64,000 nt of DNA. Source: Linyphia triangularis. Its lineage: Eukaryota > Arthropoda > Arachnida > Araneae > Linyphiidae. The position numbers and the translations under genes are program-made. Under the pieces are notes generated by a model. The model did not search any database and was not told where the DNA came from. It worked only from the letters and a program-made list of their open reading frames with translations. Numbering within the stretch: position 1 is the stretch's first letter; every line of letters begins with the position of its first letter. Shown here one piece after another: positions 43,901 to 54,120 of the stretch. The stretch covers positions 111,536,827 to 111,600,826 of the forward strand of contig OZ021722.1 of the NCBI GenBank assembly GCA_963978545.1, read 5' to 3'.

Positions 43901-45094
43901 AGCTTTAACCATAAACATCCCACAGTTTTGCCCTCGGGTTCTAAATTAGTAAAACTAATTTTCCAATTCTATCATAAGCGCGACTTTCATGTCGGACCAC
44001 AGGCCTTATTAAACACAATTCGTCAGAAATATTGGCCACTTGGTGGTAGAAATACAGCTAGGAAAGTTGTTTATGAATGTGTACCATGTTTTAAGATGAA
44101 ACCAATTGTTGCAAGCCAGCTTATGGGAGATCTTCCCACTGAAAGAGTTGTCAGTAACCCCCCGTTTTCTAATGTTGGAATTGACTTGTGCAGCCCCTTT
44201 CAAATTAAATATAAGGGCCAAAGAAAGGGCACATTGCAAAAGATTTATGTTGCAATATTTGTTTGTATGGCCACTAAGGCTGTGCATTTAGAATTTATTT
44301 CTGACTTAACATCTCAAGCCTTAATTGCAACCTTAAAAAGGTTCTTCTCTCGTAGGGGTAAAAGCTATAAAATATTTAGTGATAACGGGACGAACCTAAC
44401 AGGAGCTAGTGCAGAATTAAAAAGGTTACAGAAATTGTTTGTTAATAGTGAAGAAGTTGTAAATTTTTTGAATTCAGAGCGAATTGATTGGAAGTTTATT
44501 CCTCCCAGAGGTCCGAATCACGGTGGGCTCTGGAAGGCTGGGGTTAAATCATTCAAGTACCACCTTAAAAGAGTAGTCGGTGACTCAAAATTAACTTTGG
44601 AGGAGTTTAATACCATAATGATACAAATCGAGGGCATCCTGAACTCACGCCCATTAACTCCTTTATCCATTGATACCGACGACTTTCAGGTATTAACTCC
44701 TGGACATTTTTTAATAGGTAGACCAATCAATTCTCTTCCGGAGCCAAATTTGATTGATAAAAATGAAAACTTATTGAATAAATGGGAAAGGCTTCAAAAA
44801 ATGGTACAGTCAGTTTGGAAATTTTGGAGAAACAACTATTTAAGTCACTTGCAACAACGCAGTAAATGGTTGTTCAAAAAACAAAATGTTAAAAAGGGAA
44901 TGATGGTGATTCTTAAGGACTCAAACCTACCTGTTGGAAAATGGCCATTGGCCAGAATCATAAATGTCATTCCAGGAGCTGACAACAATGTTAGAGTTGT
45001 TGATCTAAAGACGCCTACTGGGCAATTTAGAAGAGCTATTACAAAAATTTGCATTTTGCCTATAAGTGATAATACTGCTGCACCTGCCCTTTAA
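40946..45094 (+). CDS. BEL/Pao pol polyprotein (protease, RT, RNase H, integrase)
   Basis: Same frame as gag, open for about 1380 codons to TAA at 45092-45094. Order from 40979: the end of the Gag zinc region (CMKCLSHKY, CKACSRATHH); a DUF1758-type aspartic protease (AILDSASESSFLS, about residue 112); reverse transcriptase of the Pao type with KLRVVFDASAK and YMDDCLSGSS (about residue 520); Peptidase_A17-associated region; RNase H (VGFADASSKAYG, about 687); integrase with HHCC finger (YECVPCFK), Asp in VGIDLCSPF (about 1066), Asp in FSDNGTNL and the Glu region WKAGVKSFKYHLKR; and a DUF5641-type tail (WPLARIINVIPG). No frameshift was found. With identical LTRs this is a nearly intact young element, disabled by the gag stop and the LTR insertion. 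Confidence 0.93.
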   Translation, partial: ENRFDFCKQHKVCMKCLSHKYDKNIYCQSKGTCKACSRATHHTLLHKFSAQAESNNLTETYSPTTQAEFQTPISDQPNMNDHLVSDTQLSFFAKGEKNVLINTAVCYIKNSKGQRIAVRAILDSASESSFLSADAAQFLGLKKEKTDVPICGLNDKPFRVVSQVSANISNQDNNCHWNLKLLIVPKIANAMPFRNLNISNLNIPKNIVLADPKFFLAQKVDLLLGAELFYDSLREGKIKLTENLFLQPSCFGYLVSGSVQHDSPFSVNLCFLATTLESLNKTLTSFWETENSLDDNNICDSDELKYCNDHFQNTHSRKPDGRYVVELPFKPGMSEDLLGGSKQMASKRLDRLWNRLETDPIMKALYSEFLNEYEALGHMVQVPEDAYFEDGYYLPHHGILKPTSQTTKLRVVFDASAKTTSKYSLNDLLSKGGVIQDDLFSILIRFRKHTYAFTSDVKQMFRQVEVAPSQTKFQKILWKESKSAPIKTYQLKTVTYGTASAPFLATRVLKQIALDEKDDFPLASSVVLQDFYMDDCLSGSSDPHEFETLQTELTHLLQRGGMTLHKWQSNKGHTSDPIFPFDRNSDEITVKTLGLLWNSSNDLFTYKISFNSNSTITKREVLSQISRIFDPLGLLGPVITRAKNFMQQLWLHKLDWDQPLPSELAVQWQNFVETLPQIQHIKVPRCVLPLYFTSISLVGFADASSKAYGCCVYIHTITDTGNRSSRLLCSKSRVSSLRTPLTIPRAELSACLLLSKLVQKVIQAFKHKFDCVQLFSDSTIALAWIRTSPHLLKTFTSNRVAQIQQLTSDFQWLHITSSSNPADSISRGLDAPALSSNELWWNGPEMPPCPEPAVHHPTEQQFLEELKVPPKMTLSSYSISFFDSLIERSNNYCKLIRILAYVFRFFNNCHKNNIQRQTGPLTREEFEDAEMVLIKNLQLEHFLPELASLKKGNSVPVKSKLRFLHPYLDSHDVIRVGGRLDNSDVSFNHKHPTVLPSGSKLVKLIFQFYHKRDFHVGPQALLNTIRQKYWPLGGRNTARKVVYECVPCFKMKPIVASQLMGDLPTERVVSNPPFSNVGIDLCSPFQIKYKGQRKGTLQKIYVAIFVCMATKAVHLEFISDLTSQALIATLKRFFSRRGKSYKIFSDNGTNLTGASAELKRLQKLFVNSEEVVNFLNSERIDWKFIPPRGPNHGGLWKAGVKSFKYHLKRVVGDSKLTLEEFNTIMIQIEGILNSRPLTPLSIDTDDFQVLTPGHFLIGRPINSLPEPNLIDKNENLLNKWERLQKMVQSVWKFWRNNYLSHLQQRSKWLFKKQNVKKGMMVILKDSNLPVGKWPLARIINVIPGADNNVRVVDLKTPTGQFRRAITKICILPISDNTAAPAL

Positions 45095-45276
45095 TTGTCT
45101 TTTATTAAACTTTATTTTCTATTTTGTTTAAAGAAATTTTTTGTATTTTTGCTTACTAGTTTTATATTAGTTGTATTTACTCTTTGTATCATTGCATATA
45201 CCTTATGTATATATTATTTCAAAAAAATTGTATTTTCCTTGAAATATCTCTATATTTCAACGCCCGCCGGGATTTC

Positions 45277-45495
45277 TGCAGTTCTTTTTTCCCTTGGCTG
45301 AATCTCCACAGCTCTTGGCGCCTTGGCGAACTTTTTTTCTCCGGCAACCCTGCGTGGTTGTTCTTGAAACTGCAGTCTTCTATTTTTAGAAGCGCTTTGT
45401 ATTGACACTAGCCAAACTATGGCTCGTCATTTAGTAATTAAAAAATTAAATAATGAATACAGTCCACAATTATTTTAACTTAACTCGCTAAAACA
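45277..45495 (+). repeat. BEL 3' LTR, intact
   Basis: 217 bp (from CAGTTC at 45279) identical to the two-piece 5' LTR. It provides the empty site CCTGCGTGGTTGTTCTTGAA for the MULE insertion. It ends GCTAAAACA before ATTATTTACAC flank. Confidence 0.9.
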
Positions 45496-46145
45496 ATTAT
45501 TTACACTCACAAGGCAATAGCTGTCATCCACCTTCTTCCCTCTTGTCAACTATTCATTGCTGTTTTTATTTACAACTGTTGTCACCCACCCCTTAAATAT
45601 ACAGTGGTCATCTCCCAAGAAGGAGGACATGACACACAGCACAGTGGAACAAGTGTTGACCGCAAACAGCCGAAATAAAGATTTATTGACAAAGGGGAAA
45701 GGGGGTTTTCGCGCTCGACTGTTGAAGTGGATGAGACAAGATATCCCAAGGTTTCGGCTTGTAGGGTTAGCTGATCAGCTGACACTGAACTCAGATACCA
45801 TTCCCCATCCACCCCCTATTGCCAGGTCAGGGGGGGGGGGAGATAACATCCGGTGTGCTTTCTTTAAAATCTTTCTAGTCAGTAATGTTTTAAGCTTGGA
45901 CAGGATCGGCTTGTCCTGGCATGGAGTTTAGATTTTTACATCTCTCAGCTTTGATTTTAGGCATATCCTCCTGAGACCCACAACTGTTTGAAACATGATT
46001 TCAAGCTAATTTTTATGTATATTATTCTTTTGGTCCTTGTAACGTACTTTTAATGTTATTGGGTTTCAACTATAAAGATGGGACAAAAAATGACAATCTC
46101 CTTAAACTTGCAATAAATTTAAATTTAATTATTCAGATGGGAAAT
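45496..46145. other. Spacer, nothing recognised
   Basis: Moderate-GC stretch about 45650-45860 with a poly-G run at about 45830. Open frames of up to 124 codons here lack domain or codon signal. Possibly an unidentified repeat. Confidence 0.4.
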
Positions 46146-46438
46146 TTAATCATGAAAGGCAGTAAAACAATTTCGTTCGAGGAAGTGATACATAAAAATA
46201 CTTTGCAATTAGTGTAAAAAAAATTGTTCTCGCAGAACATCCGACAACGTGGGGAAAAAGTCTTAGTGTTCATTGCTGGCATGTGCTTCGCGCCAACTTT
46301 TCGTGACGCCTCTACTGGCAGAGGAACTGGTTTTTGCCGTTTCTTTACAGACTCCACTTCTTCACAATCGGTAGAACTGTTATCAGCTGTAGGACTGAAT
46401 TCGGCTATTTTAGGCAAAGAAAAATTATGTGCCCACAA
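46146..46438 (-). pseudogene. piggyBac transposase C-terminal fragment
   Basis: About 95 codons on the minus strand resembling the end of piggyBac (PGBD4-like) transposases. A linker with KPVPLPVEASRKVGAKHMPA precedes a Cys-rich tail (CRMFCENN ... TNCKVFLCITSS) like the family's C-terminal zinc ribbon. One frameshift near 46165 puts the final CFTAFHD and stop (46146-46148) in another frame. The catalytic domain is missing. No terminal repeat or TTAA boundary was identified. The call rests on the motif pattern, not a database search. Confidence 0.6.
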
Positions 46439-46589
46439 TCCGATGTGCTTTTAAATGTACGCGGTGTCTCAGGAGAAAATGCCTTGTTATTTGTCTTCCT
46501 AAAATATGATTTAAATGTAAAATATTTGAAAGTAGTACCACAACCACTATTGTTACAAAATAAGAATGAGCAATTATTACTTTCAATTA

Positions 46590-46646
46590 CCCATATGTAT
46601 ACACAGGGTAATGAAAGCATAGTATTCGGTTTAAAAATAAAAAATA

Positions 46647-46699
<53 letters not shown>

Positions 46700-47350
46700 G
46701 TTTCTCCACGTTTTGGAACATCCTGAATTCAAAAAAGGGATATAGAAAAAATTTGTGTCTGTGGTCAGCATAAATCCAGAACAAATTGACCTACTATGTT
46801 CAAATTTGTTGTGAGGGTTGTTGATGGTACAGAACAGGGACCTACCATTAAGGTTTTCGCGTATTAAGTAGCTGCCATTGAAAAAATCATATTTTTCAGT
46901 AATTGCTAAAAAACGGCTTTAAAGATTTTGTTCAAAATCGCTGTAGTAATGCCTCTTAAGGAGTTTTAAACGTCACCACCTCTGAAAATCCCTTAAAAAT
47001 GCTTTAATGGAGTAAAAAGTTGAAAAACAAATGCCTTTAACACAGAGTTCTCTTTCTTTGAGCATACCTCATCAACGATAGTTTTTCTTCTCTCCCCAGT
47101 AGTTTCATTTATAAGAAGGGAAAATATAAAAATTGTCGAAAAGTATATCGCCAAAATCTTCTTTTTGGCAGAATTTTTTTTTTTTTTTTTTTTTTAAGGA
47201 CCTATACAAGAATTATTGCAAAATATATCACCAAATTGGCCACTTTTGCTAAATGAAGGATGAGAATATAAAAACGGTAAATGTCACAAAGCTATGTAAG
47301 TATTATAGTGTAATTGAAAGCTGTGCGATGTTCCACATCCCTAGTTTTTC
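46590..47350 (+). repeat. Dispersed repeat family R, copy 2
   Basis: Same orientation and order as 15890-16600, from the start near GTATACACAGGGTAATGAAA to GTGCGATGTTCCACATCCCT. A (TA)n plus a long poly-T run at about 46646-46697 expands a T-run found in copy 1. No coding capacity. Confidence 0.75.
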
Positions 47351-48707
47351 TCTATTTTATTTGGCTTTGTATATATTTTTTTAGAACTGCTCAATTTTGA
47401 CTTTACGATTGCCCAATTTGGATTTACGACTGCCCGAATAAGCCACGACTACCCGTTAGAATAGGCCAGGGTTTTGTTGCGTCTTAGAATTCGATTTATT
47501 TGACAGGCAATTGAAAGAATCTCTTACAATATGTATTCAGAACAAGTATTATTCAGTAAAAAATGTATGCTTTTTCTCAAATGATTTTTAATAAAATTTT
47601 CTTACAAAAATATATCAGTAGACAGGATAGTAATGAGTCGATAGTCAAAGAGTTTTTCGGATTTTCTCCTTAATGATGCGTAAATGCACGACATTTTCCT
47701 CTTCAAATACCATGGGCGAAAACAGTCAAAATGTCAAAAAGAGGAAAATATTCGGAGCTTTATTTTGGACTACAAAAGTAGCTGAATAATAATATAAAAG
47801 TGTGCTGATGATGTACAGAACAGTAGTGGAGTTAGAAATTTTTTCTGAGGTGGCTACATGCAAGTTTAGTATGATAAAGACCTATAAAGTCTACTAAAAA
47901 CAATAACATTGTAGAACGAGCAGAACTTTTCAGAGGAACAAAAAGCGTAATTCCACGTAAAAGTGGAAGACCCCTGAAAAACACCACCACCTGACATTCT
48001 ACCTACGGTTCACAATGTTTTGGCGCAGCAATACCCTACTGTAGCTTTTGCGCTTGATAACGTATAAATTTATTATTAGATTCTACATAGATGCCTTAGA
48101 AGGGAGTAAATATACTTAGCCGACGCAACTTTTAATTTGTACTTTCTTTTTTAATTTTGCTAACGCTTTATTTCTATTAATAATCATTTTCACAAACATT
48201 ATATAGTAAAGAATACTTTAAAATAATATTAAAATAAATCAACTCATGAGGCCCTCCAAAGGGAGGACTTTTTTTTTCCGCAAGGATTACTAAATATATT
48301 TTTTAAAAAATAAAAATTCTGGGATAAAGTTATTTGAGTTTATAAATATATTATACAAAAAGAATAAAAAATAAAAAGTTACAAAAGTGTTTTTTTTTTT
48401 TTTTTTTTGATGAAAACGTAGTGTAGATAAGAGGCTTGAAAAAAAAATGTGCAGAGGAGAGGCTGATAAGTCTGATGTAAATTAATGAAAACACATGTAT
48501 TATATATATTTCGATTAAACATTTTGGCACCAAGAAATAGTTTCAACAAATGATCGGTTAAAATGGGATTTATTAGTATTCCGAAGCGATTATAGAAGCA
48601 TGTGTGATTGTAAAATCGATCTTTTAGTGAGAATGACAGTCCCAAAATTTGTTAGTAACAATTGTCGTCGGCATCAAATCTTATCTACCAAGTTTCAGCT
48701 CGATTGG
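47351..48707. other. AT-rich spacer, nothing recognised
   Basis: No gene seen. A poly-T run lies at about 48390-48408. About 48620-48710 loosely resembles fragments near 27720 and 28390 (a diverged dispersed repeat). Confidence 0.4.
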
Positions 48708-48717
48708 ATTGGGTTCC

Positions 48718-48925
48718 GGACAAAATCCCGAAAGCCGAAATCCCGACAAGCCAGAATCCCGACAGCCGAAATCCCGACAAGCCAAAATCCCGAATGGGTC
48801 GAAATCCCGAACGTTCACAATCCCGAATAGGACGAAATCCCTACAAGCCATAATCCCGAAAGGGACGAAATCCCGACAAGCCCCATAATCCCGAAAGACG
48901 TAAAATCCCTACTTTAAAAAAATCC
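48718..48925 (+). repeat. ATCCCGA minisatellite, copy 3 (arm B)
   Basis: A dozen or so units of 15-17 bp built on AAATCCCGACAAGCC and variants. It is the counterpart of 23660-23816. Overlapping short ORFs in all three frames are products of the repeat. Confidence 0.87.
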
Positions 48926-49386
48926 CTACATGAACTGTGTTAAAAAATTGACTTTTGGTAAATTTTCTATTGAAAACGTTCCAATTCATTATGTTTTTCT
49001 GAATAGCTATATTTTATATTGTATAGTTTTATTTTCTTCTTTTAATTTTGATTTTGATGCTACAAAAAAAAAAATCCTTCAAGAAAAATCCATAATTTTA
49101 GTTATACAATAATTACAGTGCAATTATTAAAACAGAATATCCATTATATCATAACTTTGAAGAAATTAATTCATATTCAATCATATTTTTAAAAAATTAA
49201 ATTAAAACAACGTGTTTGAAGAATTGATTACAAAGTTATGTAGATTCATGTACAAAAAATATAGATTTTAAAATGTATGCAAATATTGTAAAACGATTGC
49301 ATGCACTGCAATAGAGGTTTCCAAACTTTTAAATGATGTTATTGAACCTATTCAGTGCCAGCTTGAGATACAAATTAAAACGAAGG

Positions 49387-49564
49387 TTGTTTGGTTGTTT
49401 TCAGATTATCTGGCACTGTCAGCAACACGAGGGCTATAATGCACCGAAACATTCGTCATTAGACAAGCCAACCTACATTTACAAACACCCATGCCTAACC
49501 CGGTACTCGAACCCGCAACTTCACGGTCTAGAAGCTAGCACGCTAACCACTATACCGTTTGGTC
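49387..49564 (-). mobile_element. tRNA-derived SINE (178 bp) with 12-bp target-site duplication
   Basis: Flanked by TTAAAACGAAGG on both sides (49375-49386 and 49565-49576). Arm A has the corresponding site once without the insert (about 23168-23180). The minus strand starts with a tRNA-like head: TATAGTGGTTAGCGTG resembles the A box and GGGTTCGAGTACC the B box, spaced as in a pol III promoter. A tRNA-unrelated body follows. It is most like an Asp/Glu-type tRNA in the A-box region, but the anticodon arm is not assignable. The driving LINE is unknown. Confidence 0.87.
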
Positions 49565-51191
49565 TTAAAACGAAGGAAGACTCAAAATTAAAATTAAATT
49601 TTGATTTAAAATAAAATAATAAAATCAATTATAAATTTAGAAGTACTTAATTTTAAATGAATAAATGAAGATCCCCTTAGAGAGATGGGGGGGTTTTGAT
49701 GTAAAAAAATACTTTTTCTGTGTTTTTAACCAACAAAATGGCAATCAATAAAAGAATAATTTTTATGTAAATCAAAATCAGCTGAATTTAGAACCATAAA
49801 ATTTTACCTTTAAAAAAAAGAAAAAAAAAGAAATTTATCTGAAATTTGAATTTCCATTTGATCATCCAATTGTTCACTAGATTTATAAGAGACGGCTCTC
49901 TTGAATGGAAACGCGTAATTTTATTAGCCTGGCATGTTTTCATTTTATAAAATGTCTCATTTTAATAGGAACATTTCTCAATGGTTTCAAAATGTTGAAA
50001 ACGTATGTCTACAATATCTTTTGGTATGGCTTTCTATACTAATTTTTGACATAACTATTCAAAATTACTGAACCTGAATGTATGATCGAAAGTATTCTAT
50101 CGCATTGAATTAAACGAGTATTTATTAACTTTATTTTTCTCAACAAAAAGAAGAAAGAAAGAAAGCACCTCGTAAATACTTTTAAGAGTTTTCACTTACA
50201 GTTAAAATCATTTGGTAGGAAACAATAATTAACAAGAAACGTAAGGTGTTGTAGAACGTCTATGCTCTAGGTAATAGTCAGCAGACCATTCACTTACCTC
50301 CGGGGGGGGGGGGCTTCAGCTTCAGTGGGGAGAGTAGTATATGGGGTACTAGGTATGGGGTGTTTTCTCTTCTTTCTATTTTTTAACACTGGCAATAGTT
50401 TGCACGTTTGGAAAGGGAGAATGGTTTAAAGATGGCAATAAAGATTGATAGTTTTCTTGAGTATAAGGAATGAGGCATTAGCTTAGGTGTGAAATCCAGA
50501 TAAGAGATTTAAATAACCCGAACATTAAATCCTGACCTCACCTGTTTTGAAATAATTAATTTTAAAATTCAACAGAGTTACCAATTTAATTATTCTCAAT
50601 ACCTCCACATATTTTTCAATATTAAAATATAAACAAATCTCCACATTTGTAAACAAATCGCAGAATATCAGCACTACAAAGGCATCTAAATGAGTATTAT
50701 ATGTTGGAAATTTAAGAGGTCACTGAGCAATAACGCTAATTTCTTTCCAATAGCTTTCGCGTCTACTTTTTTTTTTTTATGAAATACCAATCCTTAAGTG
50801 AATGAAAAGACAAATTTTAAATGTGGTCCTTCAATTTGGGAAAAAGATTCTATGAAATCAAAATGAAATTTCCGTACACCGGTAGGGAATAAATATTAGA
50901 TTGAGACAAAATTAAAAGGCCAAAACTATAAAGCAAAGCGTTTTCTTAGTTTCCTTTCTCGGAACATTGGACTTTTACGGAGGATTTTATTTATTGGACT
51001 GGACATCATTATTTTACTGAGTTAATTCCTTCCATTACAGTGAAAGAAGTCTTGTGAAGCGAGAATGAATTTTTGTCAACTACAGTATTTTAATGTAAAT
51101 TAAACTAAAGTAAAAAAAAAGGAAAAGTAAAAAAACTGTTTCATGTTTCGTTCCGTATAGCTAAATGGACTTATAGAAAGGATAATTTTAA

Positions 51192-51359
<168 letters not shown>

Positions 51360-52876
51360 TTAAATATAGCATTAAATAGTATTTTAGAAAAAATTAATTA
51401 GCCCATTAATTTTAAATTACATTTAGCGAGTAGTAAAAATATACGTGACAGATTAAATAATATCACATATTAATTGCAAAAACATCAATAACTAGTATAA
51501 CAACCATTGTTTAAGCTGGAGTAGAAAATTTCTTTAGCAAAAAAAACTAAAATCACAATTTTATTTTAGCAATTTGTTAAAATGATTACGAGTTCCATCA
51601 CTTGGGATGTTTAATTTAACACAATTAAAACACTTTTTTTACTATAAAATCATTATTAACTTTAAATATAATGTTATTTTATACCAAAATCTCAACTGAA
51701 AAAATACTTTTCACTTTTGTTTACTTGAGCTTTTAGGCTGATGACTAACCTTGAGAAAACAAAAACGGCGATTTTGCACATTTAGTGTCAAAATGTTTTA
51801 GCAAAAGAGCTAATTTTTAGCATTTAAGAAAGTTCTTAAGCATTTTGCTAAAAAAGCACCCACATCAGCGTAATCGCTAATAACAACATTCATTTAGCAT
51901 TATAAAACATGAAAAATTGTAGGATAGAGCCATTGAATTTATGCATTACAACCAAATTCAAAAACTTCATCCTTAACAATATCGATTAGAAAGAGAAGGA
52001 AATTAATTTGAATTTTGTACAATATTTCAGGTCCTTGACTTCTAAGAACTAATTTTTTTTTTCATTCCAATACAAACCAAACATACTTGTAAGTGAAACA
52101 GAGAGGAACTGTCGTTGATGGACGACGCTCAAGGGTAGAGAACTCTGTGTTAAAGACGTTCTTTTTTCAACTTTTTATGCCTTTGTCGTATTTCTAAGGA
52201 AATTTTAGAGCTGGGAATGTTAAATTATCTTAAAGGCAATTTTTGCCGATTTTGATCAAAAGCGTTAGAGCCATTTTTTGGCATTGTTGAAAGACATAAT
52301 TTAATCAGTGGAAGCTACCTTATGTGCATACGCAATTTTGACTGAAACTTTAATGACAGGTCCTATGGCCACCACTAACACGTATTCGAAAGTAACCTGT
52401 ATTCCCAGGACGGAGATATAAAATTTCTACTATAATACTTCTGAAATTTCTACTTAAAAATCAGTAGGCATTTCAAATAGAATTTCTCAATTCACGGTTT
52501 TTCCCTTTCGATTCAAAAAAACATTCTTGAATGTATTCTCCTTTAAAATTTAGGCCTTTGTAATTATTTAGGTGTTACGAAGTAGCCTTCATTTTGATCG
52601 TTTTGCCCCATGAAAAAATAATTGAACCTATCGATTTGAATTCGAAACCTAATAAGATTGCAATAAATTTAGCTTCTTGGTAACTGGAAAATTTATGAAT
52701 ATTTCAGGAAAACGCAAAAAACACACATAATCGACAATTATTGAAAAAATTACAACCTTTAGAAATTATATCGAATGTCTGCAACGATGAGATTGTTTTT
52801 ACATAAAACGTTTAAGAAATATCAAAGTATTATGTTTTAAAAGTATGAATTTGTCCCCTTTAAAAAATGTTACATT

Positions 52877-53181
52877 TGTGGCGCCTACCACAGCCCACCA
52901 GAAACCATACTCTAACGTCATGCCAAGAACCCTATTCCATCTAATGATGAAGAGAAGGACCTGGCAACAAAAGTTAATGTTGACTTGAAGAGCTCAGATT
53001 TTAAACAGTTGATGTTCACGCTAAATGCAATGTTATGTTTGTCCAATTGTAACGCAACCTACTTCATTTAAATTTAATTGTTTTAATCCTATTCTTAAGT
53101 AAATAAATAGTAACTGTTATGTACGAGAGCACAGAGAGTGTTATTTACCATAGATATAACACGCACACGTGCTTCACTACA
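52877..53181 (+). repeat. Gypsy-3 5' LTR (305 bp)
   Basis: TGTGGCGCCTACC to GCTTCACTACA. One A/G difference from the 3' LTR (ACTCTAACGTC here, ACTCTGACGTC there). Confidence 0.93.
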
Positions 53182-53357
53182 ATGGTGACAGGACACATGC
53201 AACCTATGTAAACTGCAATCACGTTCCATCCCCTTGAATTTTGGACGCAAAAACAAATTCCTGGATTATTTCGCCCAGACAACTGACGCCGAATCTCTGT
53301 GAGTAAATTGTTTCATTTTCCCCCGTATTACATTTCTGAAAGAACTGACTTGAAAAA

Positions 53358-54120
53358 ATGACCAATGAAGAAGCGATCGGCAGCGCACGCGGTGCAGATT
53401 TTCCGCCATCCATTGCACGAGTTGCAGTTAAAGCACCTCCGTTCTGGCTTGCTAACCCGGAAATATGGTTTCGCCAGATGGAAAGCCAATTTGTTCTCGC
53501 AGGCGTGATGACAGAAACAACAAAGTTTCATCATGTCGTTTCGGCACTCCAGCCTGAGGAGCTTGCCATCGTTGGTGACCTCCTTTTAAACCCACCAGCA
53601 GAAAACCCATACACCGCCATCCGAAATCGCCTATGTATACAATACGCCAATACTGAGGAAGAACGTCTGCGTGACCTCATATCCGGCATGCAACTGGGGG
53701 ACAAAAAACCTTCACGGTTGCTATTGGAAATGAAAAGCAAAGCCGGAAGAAGAGTAAGTGACGAGCTTTTAAAGTCACTATTTCTACAACGCCTTCCCGC
53801 ACATGTACAGCAGATTCTAGCTATTTCTAACGATGAGCTAGAAAAATTGGCAGAGATGGCTGATGGAATTCTGTCGGTTGCTGGCAGCGCTGCAATACAG
53901 GAGGTGAAAACAGAAGACAACACACTTCGGCGCAGATGCTGGCAGAAATTTCAACTCGCTTGTCACGACTGGAGACAAGACCTAGTACGCCGTCAAGAGA
54001 TAGCTCTAGGAGAGGCAGCCGCCGACGAAGTTCAAGCCGTCCTCCAGCTGACCCAGAACATTGTTGGTATCACCAGCGTTTCGGAAGAAGAGCGACAAAG
54101 TGTACAGCCCCATGTACTTT
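53358..54120 (+). pseudogene. Gypsy-3 gag (frameshifted)
   Basis: ATG at 53358. The first 190 or so codons form the capsid region (FWLANPEIWFRQMESQFVLA, RLPAHVQQILAIS). At about 53930 the frame changes; in the new frame an Arg/Ser-rich linker leads to the CHCC zinc motif CWYHQRFGRRATKCTAPC (about 54055-54108). A second frame change at about 54115 leads into protease. Both shifts are equivalent to a single missing base. Gag would assemble the particle and bind RNA; in this copy translation would stop early or yield a wrong tail. Confidence 0.85.

Larger units (their letters stand above)
30384..45495 (+). mobile_element. BEL/Pao LTR retrotransposon, 5' LTR split by a MULE
   Basis: Plus-strand BEL/Pao element of about 5.9 kb once the 9.2-kb nested MULE is discounted. 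The 5' LTR is in two pieces (30384-30467 and 39683-39815). A leader with GGTCACCGCGC just after the LTR, gag (39905 on), pol to 45094 and an intact 3' LTR (about 45279-45495) follow. The two LTRs are identical over all 217 comparable bases, so the copy is young. One in-frame stop interrupts the gag-pol frame. I could not find a target-site duplication; LTR similarity starts at CAGTTC rather than TG at the left end. Confidence 0.9.

Noticed and set aside
30374..45505. Target-site duplication for the BEL element
   Set aside because: AAAGAT on the left and ATTATT on the right do not match at any reasonable LTR boundary. The left LTR also lacks a TG start.
45557..45931. 124-codon ORF after the BEL element
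   Set aside because: Low-complexity Gly/Pro segments from a poly-G run and no domain.
48600..48888. Overlapping ORFs in three frames with Lys-Ser-Arg repeats
   Set aside because: Products of the ATCCCGA minisatellite, whose unit length is not a stable multiple of three.
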